DNA of 64,000 nucleotides from a virus. Shown in pieces: positions 51,527 through 59,361 of this stretch (positions are counted from its first letter, which is position 1; each line of letters starts with the position of its first letter). The notes below the pieces were generated by a model, which saw only the letters and a program-made list of their open reading frames with translations, was not told the DNA's origin and did no database searches. The stretch is taken from positions 2,403 through 66,402 of the IMG/VR virus record IMGVR_UViG_3300030419_003252; one strand, 5' to 3'. Position numbers and translations under genes: made by a program.

Positions 51527-51820
51527 CTAACTAATAGCAGTTGATTTGTGTTCTGCTTTGATTATGGTTGAAAGAGAAACTTGATAAATAGTGGACCATT
51601 CCTTACGAGATAGCATATATTTATTTCGTTTTATTAATTCAGATTGATACTGATTTAATGCTTCTTTTGGACCTGTCCTTATAGTTGTAGTGAGATACCT
51701 TTCAATTGTTCTAAACTTTGCTTTACAATCTAAACATTTACAATATCTTTTAGTAAATTCTCCACGACCTTCAGTTGTACCAACTCTTGTGTTGGTTGAT
51801 TTACATTCAGGACATTGCAT
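51527..51820 (-). CDS. zinc-ribbon regulator, NrdR/Ogr-like N-terminus
   Basis: 97 residues. MQCPECKSTNTRVGTTEGRG then RYCKCLDCKAKFRTIERYLT is a C-x2-C...C-x2-C zinc ribbon like that of NrdR or the phage Ogr/Delta activators. The ATP-cone of NrdR is absent, so a small transcriptional activator is more likely. The C-terminal part is a basic helical domain (SRKEWSTIYQVSLSTIIKAE), perhaps a helix-turn-helix. First gene of a leftward block, with a large inverted repeat upstream. Confidence 0.75.
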   Translation of the reverse strand: MQCPECKSTNTRVGTTEGRGEFTKRYCKCLDCKAKFRTIERYLTTTIRTGPKEALNQYQSELIKRNKYMLSRKEWSTIYQVSLSTIIKAEHKSTAIS

Positions 51821-51853
51821 TTTGATTTGTTAATGAATTGTTAAATTTGTATT

Positions 51854-51915
51854 CTTTGTTACAAGCTGAACTACAAAGATCCCTTCTATGGAATACTATT
51901 AATTCAGTAACAAAG
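51854..51915. repeat. 9-bp inverted repeat in divergent region
   Basis: CTTTGTTAC (51854-51862) and GTAACAAAG (51907-51915) are perfect inverse complements, 44 bases apart. They lie between the leftward zinc-ribbon gene and the rightward small gene. A cruciform, operator pair or RNA stem are possible. Confidence 0.55.
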
Positions 51916-51923
51916 GCTACCAA

Positions 51924-52067
51924 ATGACTTGTAAATTAACTTACAGAGGTATCGCCTATATCAAGAAAGATACAGGCAGATACTTGAAAGACACTCCAGC
52001 TAATAGAGAAATTCTATTAGATGCAAAGCGATTTGCCGCTAAGAAGAAGCCTCTTGCGGTTGTTTAG
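51924..52067 (+). CDS. DUF4278-like small protein
   Basis: 47 residues: MTCKLTYRGIAYIKKDTGRY then a basic helical tail. The K-L-x-Y-R-G-x-x-Y signature is that of the small cyanobacterial DUF4278 proteins, so it is probably host-derived. Function unknown. It converges with the leftward gene ending at 52039 (29-base overlap). Confidence 0.7.
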   Translation: MTCKLTYRGIAYIKKDTGRYLKDTPANREILLDAKRFAAKKKPLAVV

Positions 52068-52374
52068 GAACAGGAATTTTATCTAGTTCCAATTGATCAA
52101 GTGCATAAAGTATTGTTTGTGCACCTGCAAATCCAAAAGAATCACAGATAGCATCCTCCCGTTTTTCTTTCGATTGAAGATAGAAATTCAGGAGGAGTTC
52201 TTCTGCTTTCTTGAAATTTAAGCGATCACCTGTTAGTTGTTCGATATATTCTGCTGGCATTGTTTTAACAATTTGAACAGATATTTCATCTATAACTAAA
52301 GGCCAAGTATGTTCTGGAATTAAATCCATTGTTTCTTTGACAAGACCGCTATCAATAATTTTCTGTTTAGACAT
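52039..52374 (-). CDS. hypothetical helical protein
   Basis: 111 residues from ATG 52374; GTG 52395 is less likely. Helical (TWPLVIDEISVQIVKTMPAE). No family recognised. Cotranscribed with the 52404 gene, 29 bases downstream of its stop. Confidence 0.65.
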   Translation of the reverse strand: MSKQKIIDSGLVKETMDLIPEHTWPLVIDEISVQIVKTMPAEYIEQLTGDRLNFKKAEELLLNFYLQSKEKREDAICDSFGFAGAQTILYALDQLELDKIPVPKQPQEASS

Positions 52375-52403
52375 ACAAGGTTTACGTAACTTCACACTTA
52401 AGT

Positions 52404-52766
52404 TTACGCAGGTTGAGTTTGTGCGTCTATAGCATGTTCCATTAAACCTTGTTCTTTAAGCTTATCTATCATTTTGCTCATAACGATTGCATGCTTCTGA
52501 GTTTGTTTCATGTACCACTGAACACGATCAGCTTCCATGATATGTTCTGAACCATTTGGCTCAACATATTTCCAACTTCCATCAGGTTGAGGATCACCTT
52601 GAAGAGCTAAACTTTCACTGTTACGTGTATAACGTAGCTCAAGATTATGATGATCTTGTAGACCATCTTCTGATACCCAAGTAGCACCTATATGATAACG
52701 TTTATCGCTATCACTAAATGCATGGAACTGAGGGATAATTGCTTTTGCAGCTTGAATAATTTGCAT
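52404..52766 (-). CDS. hypothetical protein
   Basis: 120 residues from ATG 52766 (a longer frame to 52811 runs into the RNA motif). Contains GATWVSEDGLQDHHNLELRY, a beta hairpin, then a helical C-terminus. The leader has CAATTCAAC and the second UAAG RNA motif. Function unknown. Confidence 0.65.
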   Translation of the reverse strand: MQIIQAAKAIIPQFHAFSDSDKRYHIGATWVSEDGLQDHHNLELRYTRNSESLALQGDPQPDGSWKYVEPNGSEHIMEADRVQWYMKQTQKHAIVMSKMIDKLKEQGLMEHAIDAQTQPA

Positions 52767-52810
52767 AGTCGTAATAAAAGTGAACAGAGTTGAATTGTGC
52801 ATAAAAAGCA

Positions 52811-52841
52811 CACTAGGACTTACACATTAAGATGCCTAGTG
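52811..52841 (-). promoter_or_regulatory. UAAG RNA motif, copy 2
   Basis: Outer stem CACTAGG/CCTAGTG (7 bp); inner C-G and A-T pairs (CA(T)C...GTG); unpaired TAAGT. Located 25 bases after one gene and 45 bases before the next leftward start. Confidence 0.65.
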
Positions 52842-52865
52842 AAAGATTTCAAGTAATGTTAATGA

Positions 52866-53348
52866 CTATAAATAACCAGCTAATTCACAACCTGGCTCAT
52901 CAAAAAACCAAGAGATATTTATGTCTTCAAACTTTTCTCTTAGAGCAGAACAAATATATTCTGGCGGTCCCCAAGGAGTTTCAAAAGTATAAATTATCTG
53001 GTGGTCATCCCAATCTTGAATCTCTATGTCTTTGGTATCAAGATCCCATTTGATACCCCAGTTATTAATCCTCCAGTTGTACCATCTTTCATCTGGACGA
53101 CCTGTAGATTTAAATCTAGGAGTACCCCATTTTTCATCAGGATCTGGTGGGACTGGAAGCTCACCTTTCTTTGCGATTGGATTATCAGCAGTATCTTTTA
53201 GATCTGTTTCTGCTGGGGTATTAAGCCAATCTGGTTCAGGAATAATTTGATGAAATGGACGTTCAGATTCAAAGATAGATTTAATTTGTTTTAAATCTTC
53301 TGAATTATCAGAGTATATTTCAACTCTGTTATGGCACCAATTAGGCAT
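52866..53348 (-). CDS. YubB/DUF1281 ferredoxin-like-fold protein
   Basis: 160 residues starting MPNWCHNRVEIYS, the hallmark of the YubB (DUF1281) ferredoxin-like domain found on phages and plasmids. WRINNWGIKWDLDTKDIEIQ and TFETPWGPPEYICSAL complete the pattern. Molecular function is unsettled. The start overlaps the upstream stop. Confidence 0.85.
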   Translation of the reverse strand: MPNWCHNRVEIYSDNSEDLKQIKSIFESERPFHQIIPEPDWLNTPAETDLKDTADNPIAKKGELPVPPDPDEKWGTPRFKSTGRPDERWYNWRINNWGIKWDLDTKDIEIQDWDDHQIIYTFETPWGPPEYICSALREKFEDINISWFFDEPGCELAGYL

Positions 53349-53820
53349 TTACTTTTTCCTCCTTTTCTTGAAGGTCATCGTATTCTTGTCCAGCTTTAGC
53401 TGAGACTTCCTCATACTTTTTCCAGTTCTTCTTTAACTCTTCCTTGGCTTTATCTATATCTTGTTGTAATAAAGCAATGGCACAACATTCATTGATTTGA
53501 AGAGTATCTAAATCTTCTGAGACAGAGCCATGTCTATGGATCCAATACTCATCACAATAACCTGTAGTTGTATGAAGAGTATCGTGAACATTTAGACCTT
53601 TCTCTTTCTCATCTTGAAGAGTGTAAGCAACATCATATCCTTTATTTTCTAAAGTATATGAAGCAAAATACCAATCATTTATGGTATGAAGTTTCTTAGA
53701 AATTTGCTGCTTCCAATCTTTAATTTCAGCAAAGATATTCCTTCGATCAGAAAGAATTTTCTTAACTTTTGGTTGAGCATCAATCCAGTTGGATCGTTTC
53801 ATTGAAGTAGATTCTGGCAT
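53341..53820 (-). CDS. hypothetical coiled-coil protein
   Basis: 159 residues from ATG 53820 (MPESTSMKRSNWIDAQPKVK). A central domain with several His/Cys (TLHTTTGYCDEYWIHRHGSV) and a C-terminal coiled coil (DIDKAKEELKKNWKKYEEVS). Coupled to the YubB-like gene downstream and the ArdC-like gene upstream. Function unknown. Confidence 0.65.
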   Translation of the reverse strand: MPESTSMKRSNWIDAQPKVKKILSDRRNIFAEIKDWKQQISKKLHTINDWYFASYTLENKGYDVAYTLQDEKEKGLNVHDTLHTTTGYCDEYWIHRHGSVSEDLDTLQINECCAIALLQQDIDKAKEELKKNWKKYEEVSAKAGQEYDDLQEKEEKVNA

Positions 53821-53824
53821 GAGA

Positions 53825-54775
53825 TTAATTAGATTTGGTTTGAGATTTTGTTTTATCCTGCTTTGGATGAAGGATAAAATTCTTAGCACGATTAGCTTCT
53901 CTTAAAGACTCTTTAAGAATAGATGGATCTCTGCGTAAACATTTGATCCATGACTGTAAATAGTTTGCATGATTTCTTGTATCTGAATTAATTTGTAACT
54001 CATCTGAAATCAAGAAGGCAGCTAGTTCAGCTACTAATTCTTCTTCTGCATAACTAGTTAAGCCATATTTTCCTGACATAGGACGCTTTAAACGTTTTTC
54101 ATGTCCAGTTGAGTGAGCTAATTCATGTGCCCAGGTGGAGTACAAGGCATGAGCAGAATGGAACTTCTTACGCTCAGGCATTGTGACTATATCTAAAGAA
54201 GGAGTGTAATAAGCCCTTTCACCAGCCCATTGGGTTTCTAACCTTTCTTGACGGTGGTATGCAGCGAATAACTTTTCGCATTTTTCCATCCGTTCAGGTT
54301 CAGGTCTTGGTTGTTCAGCTTCTCCTTGATGTCTAGCAATAACTTCATTTTTATCTTCTCCTTCTATGTCTTTGACATTAAAGATAGGAGAGAAATAAAA
54401 GTTGCCAATTCTAGACTCTTTAACCTTTTCACCAAAGGAATTTTCTACATCAACTTGATACATTGATGGAACACATATGTAACAAGCCTTTGATCCTTTA
54501 CGGATACGCCAACCTTTAGATTTAATTTGACCGCCTCCAGCCCATAAGGGTAGAGGATAACCTCTAGCTATTTGATAGAAGGATAATAATGCAGGATTTT
54601 GTCCTGTATAAATGTGATGACTAAGGATGTTTTGTTGTTTACCTCCATTAGTACAATCCCATTCTTTTCTCCAAGGTTGTCTACCTGATTCCATTAAGGT
54701 AATTAGTTCTTCAACTAATTTTTCTTCTGGAGTAGGTTTATTGCCTTTGGATTTTGAGCGAGTTTTTGTTGTCAT
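53825..54775 (-). CDS. ArdC-like antirestriction protein
   Basis: 316 residues. The N-terminal ssDNA-binding ArdC_N-like domain (LITLMESGRQPWRKEWDCTN, HIYTGQNPALLSFYQIARGY) is followed by a C-terminal metallopeptidase-like domain with WAHELAHSTGHEKRL, an H-E-x-x-H zinc signature, and EELVAELAAFLISDEL as the third-ligand helix. On plasmids such proteins protect entering ssDNA from restriction. Here it could protect phage DNA or cleave a host factor. Basic, Lys-rich ends. CAATTCAA leader. Confidence 0.88.
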   Translation of the reverse strand: MTTKTRSKSKGNKPTPEEKLVEELITLMESGRQPWRKEWDCTNGGKQQNILSHHIYTGQNPALLSFYQIARGYPLPLWAGGGQIKSKGWRIRKGSKACYICVPSMYQVDVENSFGEKVKESRIGNFYFSPIFNVKDIEGEDKNEVIARHQGEAEQPRPEPERMEKCEKLFAAYHRQERLETQWAGERAYYTPSLDIVTMPERKKFHSAHALYSTWAHELAHSTGHEKRLKRPMSGKYGLTSYAEEELVAELAAFLISDELQINSDTRNHANYLQSWIKCLRRDPSILKESLREANRAKNFILHPKQDKTKSQTKSN

Positions 54776-54974
54776 TTGAATTGAGCTTGATTTGTTTTTG
54801 AAGTTTTAATGCGGCAGCTTCTGCATCTGATCGTAGGGGATATAAAGTCCCCCACCAAACAGTTTTGCCATCGTAATACCAAGGTTTAAATTCATAAACT
54901 AAACCTTGTATGACAGGTTCAACGCCACATTTATCTGGATATAGATCACTAGATCTATAGGCGTGAAATTCCAT
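54738..54974 (-). CDS. 78-residue hypothetical, overlaps ArdC-like gene
   Basis: MEFHAYRSSDLYPDKCGVEP with several aromatic residues (WYYDGKTVWWGTLYPL), then a basic helix. The last 38 bases overlap the ArdC-like start region. No family recognised. Confidence 0.6.
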   Translation of the reverse strand: MEFHAYRSSDLYPDKCGVEPVIQGLVYEFKPWYYDGKTVWWGTLYPLRSDAEAAALKLQKQIKLNSNDNKNSLKIQRQ

Positions 54975-54977
54975 AGA

Positions 54978-55277
54978 TTAATAATCTTCTGGATAAAGAA
55001 CCGTTGTATTACACATATCAGGATTCTTAGGATCATTACCATAACCTTCAGTAATAACCCAAAGAGTTTTACCTTCGTGTGCTTTCTTATAAACAGAATG
55101 GATTCTTCCTCCATTCTTTTGTTCAAGACTTGATTGATTTAATTGAGCATCTTCATCACATAAGTCACCCCAATCATTAGTGAAGTGACGTATGAGAAGA
55201 CGACCAACTATATTTGGAGGTACTGTTCTATCTACTTGAGCAGTAGAAACTAAAGTACCAAAAGAGTTGTGAATCAT
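54978..55277 (-). CDS. 99-residue hypothetical protein
   Basis: MIHNSFGTLVSTAQVDRTVP... ends CNTTVLYPEDY. It overlaps the upstream stop (ATGA). A small alpha/beta protein with no recognised family. Confidence 0.6.
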   Translation of the reverse strand: MIHNSFGTLVSTAQVDRTVPPNIVGRLLIRHFTNDWGDLCDEDAQLNQSSLEQKNGGRIHSVYKKAHEGKTLWVITEGYGNDPKNPDMCNTTVLYPEDY

Positions 55278-55456
55278 AGAGAAGGGTTTCGTTGAGCTGC
55301 AGTTAAACTTGGATGACCATCATGGGACCAATAGACTTCAGATTCATAAATGTCTCTGGCTATGTCCATGCGTTCATCTTCTGTGAGATTGGGATGATCT
55401 TCACAGACAATTTCCCAGATGCGTTCTTTCGCTTCCTGGCTTAGTGGATCACTCAT
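55274..55456 (-). CDS. 60-residue acidic helical protein
   Basis: Starts at ATG 55456 after TAGGAGGT, a strong Shine-Dalgarno. EAKERIWEIVCEDHPNLTED is a helix, and several Trp/His follow. Coupled on both sides by ATGA. Function unknown. Confidence 0.65.
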   Translation of the reverse strand: MSDPLSQEAKERIWEIVCEDHPNLTEDERMDIARDIYESEVYWSHDGHPSLTAAQRNPSL

Positions 55457-55539
55457 GAGTTACCTCCTAAGTAGTAGTTAATTAACAATAAGATCCCAAT
55501 GATGGAAGAAGATTCCATGAAAGCTCTTAAAGCATTCAT
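55453..55539 (-). CDS. 28-residue membrane peptide
   Basis: MNALRAFMESSSIIGILLLI then NYYLGGNS. Start and stop both form ATGA overlaps with neighbouring genes, so it links them in a translational chain. A single hydrophobic helix; function unknown. The downstream gene's Shine-Dalgarno lies inside it. Confidence 0.5.
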   Translation of the reverse strand: MNALRAFMESSSIIGILLLINYYLGGNS

Positions 55540-55742
55540 TTACCTAAAGCCTGTTTAGATAAGTATTGATTAAATAGATCTGCATCCCATTGGTTTCTAA
55601 GTTTGATTGACAAACCTAGATAAGCCATCTTCTCATTACCCATAGGAAGGCTATTAGCATGATGGCAAAGATGATCTTCTAACATTTTAAATTCTCGTTC
55701 ATTCAAAAGGAATAAACGAGTGGAACCATCTTCAAGATTCAT
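55536..55742 (-). CDS. 68-residue hypothetical protein
   Basis: From ATG 55742 (TAATG overlap with the upstream stop); MNLEDGSTRLFLLNEREFKM suggests a beta hairpin then helix. Contains two His in DHLCHHANSL. No family recognised. Confidence 0.6.
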   Translation of the reverse strand: MNLEDGSTRLFLLNEREFKMLEDHLCHHANSLPMGNEKMAYLGLSIKLRNQWDADLFNQYLSKQALGK

Positions 55743-56077
55743 TAGCACTTCTCCTTATTAATAAGTAATTTGGCATGATATTCTGCAACAGATTTCATAC
55801 CAGTAAAGAAACTAGAAGCAATATCTTTTTCAGCTGCTAGATGTTCTTGGTATTCACGTCGAATTGTTTCATTATCAAAGGCACTGCCTTCAGCATATTT
55901 ACCAAAGACATCTTTGAATTCATTAACAATTCTAACTTTTCTATCAGGATCTGATTTCTTCCAGAAATTTAGCAAGGCTGATTCAGATGAACCAGTTCCA
56001 TACTTTTCAAAACACCAGATAGCAAAAGGCGTGGTGTATTTTTCGGTGATAGATGTCACCTCATTTGAGTTAGTCAT
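55742..56077 (-). CDS. hypothetical helical protein
   Basis: 111 residues from ATG 56077 (MTNSNEVTSITEKYTTPFAI). Helical throughout, ending HAKLLINKEKC. A UAAG RNA motif precedes it. No family recognised. Confidence 0.6.
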   Translation of the reverse strand: MTNSNEVTSITEKYTTPFAIWCFEKYGTGSSESALLNFWKKSDPDRKVRIVNEFKDVFGKYAEGSAFDNETIRREYQEHLAAEKDIASSFFTGMKSVAEYHAKLLINKEKC

Positions 56078-56101
56078 AAGCTGAATAAAGTAAATAAAAA
56101 C

Positions 56102-56128
56102 TTGGGACTTACACCAAAGGATGCCCAA
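56102..56128 (-). promoter_or_regulatory. UAAG RNA motif, copy 3
   Basis: TTGGG/CCCAA outer stem; inner CA(T)CC/GGTG; unpaired TAAGT; then GTTTTTATTT. It begins four bases after the ParB-like gene stop. Confidence 0.65.
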
Positions 56129-56132
56129 TAGA

Positions 56133-57008
56133 TCAACGATTCTTGATAATATCTATAATATTTGTTCCATAAATTTCATCTCTTGGGATGATTGGTAACA
56201 TTGGAGGAGTATTAGGAGACATAAACTTTTTAACTGCTTTACCTTTCTTCCAATCGTTAAAGCACTTAATCTGTGAATTCAATTGGATCTGAGCAGCAAA
56301 ACCACCATTACCTCTTCTTCTGAAAGAAGGATTACTTAATTGATTCCTAAAGGAAAGAATTGAAGATTCAGCAGGTAGGTTTGCACCAGTAGAAAGAAGA
56401 GTAAAGTATTCCATTATTTCTTCTACACGCCATTCATAATCATCCGCTATTAGTGAGAATGTTAAAGCCGCACTCTTACTAAAGCATTTGAATTGCTTAT
56501 GGCATTTAGTTAGAAATGGAAAGAATGTCTCAATAATTTCCTGTTTCGTATTCCAATATCTAACAATCTTGGCATGGTTAGGACCATTGGCAGATCCCCA
56601 TCTAACTCTTGGGTTCTCTGTATAAGAGATATACATCTTAATTGCTGCAGCTAACGTATTGTGATTTGCTGCACATCCTGAAAGAGTGAGCATATCACCA
56701 GCAGTACGAGTTGCACCAATATCAATAACTCCAAAGGTAGATGGATCACAGTTAGTACCAAGAAGGATACGAACTGCTTTTCTAGCTTTAACTATGGCTG
56801 CCAAACGATGTTGTCCATCTAGCAGATTTCCTTCTGGATCTAAAGCAATACCTTGATTAGTAATTTTCCAGTCACCCGCTTCAATTGAACGGGTATACAT
56901 CATTAGTTTTGATGTACGAATCTTACGATTCTTATTGTTATTTTGTGTTAAGATTTTTTCTGCCCATTCGGGAGTCATTAACACAACTTCAAAGTGTGGA
57001 TCAGGCAT
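56133..57008 (-). CDS. ParB-like nuclease-domain protein
   Basis: 291 residues. KLMMYTRSIEAGDWKITNQG then GNLLDGQHRLAAIVKA is the ParB/sulfiredoxin-like N-terminal signature (D-G-x-H-R). The C-terminal 200 residues are helical. In phages such proteins are seen in early regions, and some bind DNA or act as regulators or nucleases. The leader contains CAATTCAAATC. Specific role unknown. Confidence 0.8.
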   Translation of the reverse strand: MPDPHFEVVLMTPEWAEKILTQNNNKNRKIRTSKLMMYTRSIEAGDWKITNQGIALDPEGNLLDGQHRLAAIVKARKAVRILLGTNCDPSTFGVIDIGATRTAGDMLTLSGCAANHNTLAAAIKMYISYTENPRVRWGSANGPNHAKIVRYWNTKQEIIETFFPFLTKCHKQFKCFSKSAALTFSLIADDYEWRVEEIMEYFTLLSTGANLPAESSILSFRNQLSNPSFRRRGNGGFAAQIQLNSQIKCFNDWKKGKAVKKFMSPNTPPMLPIIPRDEIYGTNIIDIIKNR

Positions 57009-57071
57009 GATTTGAATTGCGATTGAATGTAATAAACAGTTTAAAGTCTTGCTTATTACTGGACTCGTAAC

Positions 57072-57275
57072 TTAAAAGATTTTAATGTTACGTTTAGACA
57101 CGCCTGTTCCGTCTAGTGCAATAGATGCACGAACACCAGACTTTCTACCATTCAGTGTTAGACGCAGCGGTCCAAGTTTCAATGACTTGGACGCTGATTG
57201 CGGTCCTCTTTCTGTGACATTAACTCCGAAGATTGTTTTATCGAAGTTGATGAAGGATCGTTTCCTTTTTGCCAT
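57072..57275 (-). CDS. 67-residue basic protein, DUF4236-like
   Basis: MAKRKRSFINFDKTIFGVNV then KLGPLRLTLNGRKSGVRASI. The repeat of basic beta strands with S-G-V resembles the DUF4236 pattern. It overlaps the preceding gene by 97 bases in another frame. Possibly nucleic-acid binding; function unknown. Confidence 0.55.
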   Translation of the reverse strand: MAKRKRSFINFDKTIFGVNVTERGPQSASKSLKLGPLRLTLNGRKSGVRASIALDGTGVSKRNIKIF

Positions 57276-57484
57276 TGAGTTTTAGTTGATTTGGTTTTAA
57301 TAGTGTAGCTCCGAGGCCGCCACTGTGGATCATTGTACTCGTTCACTTTTAACCTTCTGATGTGTTTGAGTTTAAGATTTAAGTTACAAAAGAATTCTGT
57401 ATTCTTTTTACATAACGAGACTAAATGTTCCATTTCGACTAATTCAATTAAGCAAGTAAGTTCTTCCTGATTTAAATTAGTCAT
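57179..57484 (-). CDS. 101-residue hypothetical, overlaps 57072 gene
   Basis: First ~60 residues are a regular helical domain (ELTCLIELVEMEHLVSLCKK). The last third is low-complexity and lies over the next gene's start. The real protein may depend mainly on its N-terminal part. No family. Confidence 0.55.
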   Translation of the reverse strand: MTNLNQEELTCLIELVEMEHLVSLCKKNTEFFCNLNLKLKHIRRLKVNEYNDPQWRPRSYTIKTKSTKTQWQKGNDPSSTSIKQSSELMSQKEDRNQRPSH

Positions 57485-57490
57485 AAAGAT

Positions 57491-57754
57491 TTAATCCTCA
57501 ATGTTACCTTGTATCCTTGGACCAAATGTACGATCTATATGTTTATAAATCACACGATCTACATGTTGATGACGAAGCCCATTTGTTTCATCTTGAACTT
57601 CAAGAAAAACACGATCAGCTTCTTCTAAGGAGTTACAAGGAATATAGCCTCGCCTAATTTCGTAAACGTTGATTCTCCAAGGACCTTTATCTTCTTTACT
57701 GTTTTGATACCAATTACTTAGGTAATCATGCTCATACCAGGTACTATCTTTCAT
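57491..57754 (-). CDS. 87-residue hypothetical protein
   Basis: MKDSTWYEHDYLSNWYQNSK, then a beta segment (WRINVYEIRRGYIP) and a helical segment with several His/Arg. Coupled upstream with a tiny membrane peptide. Unknown. Confidence 0.6.
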   Translation of the reverse strand: MKDSTWYEHDYLSNWYQNSKEDKGPWRINVYEIRRGYIPCNSLEEADRVFLEVQDETNGLRHQHVDRVIYKHIDRTFGPRIQGNIED

Positions 57755-57843
57755 AATGGATGATTAGGATGTGAATTATTAATAAGTAGTCTTATTAATA
57801 AATAACAAATGAAAATAGAACATGCAACGAAAATGTAACTCAT
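57751..57843 (-). CDS. 30-residue membrane peptide
   Basis: MSYIFVACSIFICYLLIRLL then INNSHPNHPL; both ends are in ATGA overlaps. One hydrophobic helix. Too short to assign, but its coupling supports translation. Confidence 0.5.
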   Translation of the reverse strand: MSYIFVACSIFICYLLIRLLINNSHPNHPL

Positions 57844-58067
57844 AGTTTTAATTGATTATCAAAAGCCATAGTAGATACATTTCCAGTTGCTTTACCTTTA
57901 ACCCAATAAATCCATTGAGACATTCCTCTATCTACTTTTACAATTTTGTAGGGTTTACCATGAATAAGGCTTGAGCCTTGATTGGTTGTTGCTGTAACAA
58001 TGTCACCTACTTTAAACTTAGGTGCATCATCGGTGATGCCTATACCTTTTAATTCAGTATTATCCAT
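57840..58067 (-). CDS. 75-residue SH3/KOW-like protein
   Basis: DAPKFKVGDIVTATTNQGSS then PYKIVKVDRGMSQWIYWVKG fits a small beta-barrel of the SH3/KOW type. Related in style to the 60818-61078 gene. Probably binds nucleic acid or protein. TAATG overlap with the upstream gene. Confidence 0.6.
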   Translation of the reverse strand: MDNTELKGIGITDDAPKFKVGDIVTATTNQGSSLIHGKPYKIVKVDRGMSQWIYWVKGKATGNVSTMAFDNQLKL

Positions 58068-58492
58068 TAGCTATGCACCGCAAGATGTTCTTTCGATGCT
58101 TTGCTATGCATTTCATCTAAGGTAATAGGTGGTTCACCAACTAAACCCAATTCTTCATCAGTTGGATCAGGCCATGGGTCCCATTCCTTTTTAATCGCTT
58201 CAGTTATTACTTCATCACGATCCATTGAGAATGTAAGAACTCCAAGGTCTTCTAAGTATTCAGAAGCTCGATCTTCATCTTGTTGAGTACAATATTTGAG
58301 CGCATTATTTATACGTTCTACATCAGCATCATTCTTTTGCTTTTGCCATACATGATCAGTAAGGAGCAAAGCTTCTCTAAAGTATTCATCCTTTAGGTCA
58401 GGATCTGGAATGCCATGTGAAATAGTCGTTAACTTTTTAGATAACGCTATACATAATTCTTTCCAGGCAGATTCAGATGTAAGTGATGTCAT
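58067..58492 (-). CDS. 141-residue acidic hypothetical protein
   Basis: Helical and acidic (DADVERINNALKYCTQQDED). P-D-P-T-D-E-E-L-G-L near the C-terminus. No family recognised. It is followed by a coupled SH3-like gene. Confidence 0.6.
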   Translation of the reverse strand: MTSLTSESAWKELCIALSKKLTTISHGIPDPDLKDEYFREALLLTDHVWQKQKNDADVERINNALKYCTQQDEDRASEYLEDLGVLTFSMDRDEVITEAIKKEWDPWPDPTDEELGLVGEPPITLDEMHSKASKEHLAVHS

Positions 58493-58547
58493 AGGTAGGT
58501 AATAGAAATTACTTGGTTGTGGCTGTTAATCGGGGGTGTGGGGGAGA

Positions 58548-58694
58548 TTATTTACTCCCCTTTAATACACCCCATTTAATTCCTTTGCTTGAAAAATCTT
58601 TCCATTCTTTACGAATGTAATCAATTGCTACAAGTGTTAGAACAATAATAGCTGTGATGATGTGTTCATCAATCAGAGTTTTCTTAGACATCAT
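58548..58694 (-). CDS. 48-residue membrane protein
   Basis: From ATG 58694: MMSKKTLIDEHIITAIIVLT; one transmembrane segment then a basic tail ending LKGVNNLPHTPD-like residues after LKG. Its start overlaps the upstream stop (ATGATG). Small, coupled, of unknown function. Confidence 0.5.
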   Translation of the reverse strand: MMSKKTLIDEHIITAIIVLTLVAIDYIRKEWKDFSSKGIKWGVLKGSK

Positions 58695-58858
58695 GAGTTG
58701 CTCGGATAACGAGTACCAAAATTAATACCAATCCATTCTTGAATAGCTTGAGAACTAAGCTGTTCAATAGGAATATGATCATGCTTAGAGATAATCTCTA
58801 ATTTGTCGTGGATTTCTTTTGGTACGACTACATTTTCGATCTTTAAATAATGATTCAT
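58691..58858 (-). CDS. 55-residue ribbon-helix-helix-like protein
   Basis: MNHYLKIENVVVPKEIHDKL then HDHIPIEQLSSQAIQEWIGI. A beta strand, helix, turn, helix layout suits a CopG/Arc-type ribbon-helix-helix DNA binder. ATGA overlaps on both sides place it inside a translational chain. A small repressor is a fair guess. Confidence 0.6.
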   Translation of the reverse strand: MNHYLKIENVVVPKEIHDKLEIISKHDHIPIEQLSSQAIQEWIGINFGTRYPSNS

Positions 58859-59214
58859 GTCCAGTCTGAAGGTTCAGTCTCATACATCTCATCATTATTT
58901 TGCATCCAGTCAGGCAACATGTCATCTGTTACCTCTTGGTTGAAGTAACAATTCGTTTGCTCTGCTTGGATTTTCATTCGTTCCTCATATTTGTCTGCTT
59001 CATGGTCAAGAATGTCCATGTTGGCATCGACAAGGAACTGGGGATCTTCCTTACCTTTATTGGAATAACAAACATAATCCTCAAGGTTATGTTCTGGGAA
59101 ATCAATCTTATAGTTATCAAGATTCTTTACACCAGGAGGAAGTGGTTCTTGCCAATACCAATCTTTTGGTTTCGGATGATCAGTGTGATACTCATCATCA
59201 TGATTAATAGTCAT
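58855..59214 (-). CDS. 119-residue acidic hypothetical protein
   Basis: Acidic, Trp/Tyr-rich, with PPGVKNLDNYKIDFPEHNLE then DYVCYSNKG. It resembles in style the 45536-45847 product (P-P-K-N-L-E-D). Helical C-terminus. No family. ATGA overlaps at both ends. Confidence 0.6.
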   Translation of the reverse strand: MTINHDDEYHTDHPKPKDWYWQEPLPPGVKNLDNYKIDFPEHNLEDYVCYSNKGKEDPQFLVDANMDILDHEADKYEERMKIQAEQTNCYFNQEVTDDMLPDWMQNNDEMYETEPSDWT

Positions 59215-59348
59215 AAGTTCTCCTGTTGGTTTTTAAGCCACTTAAAGTAAGTGCTTCTTGTAGCACCTGCTTTCCCATACTTAAGGATAGAATCCTTTTT
59301 GCTGGAATTCGGCTTGCGAATCTTTGAAGCTTTCTTTGGACGTGGCAT
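59211..59348 (-). CDS. 45-residue basic protein
   Basis: MPRPKKASKIRKPNSSKKDS then a helix (GATRSTYFKWLKNQQE). Strongly basic, likely nucleic-acid binding. First gene of the 59.3-58.5 kb chain, preceded by a UAAG RNA motif. The stop overlaps the next start. Confidence 0.6.
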   Translation of the reverse strand: MPRPKKASKIRKPNSSKKDSILKYGKAGATRSTYFKWLKNQQENL

Positions 59349-59361
59349 GTTTAAACAGCTC

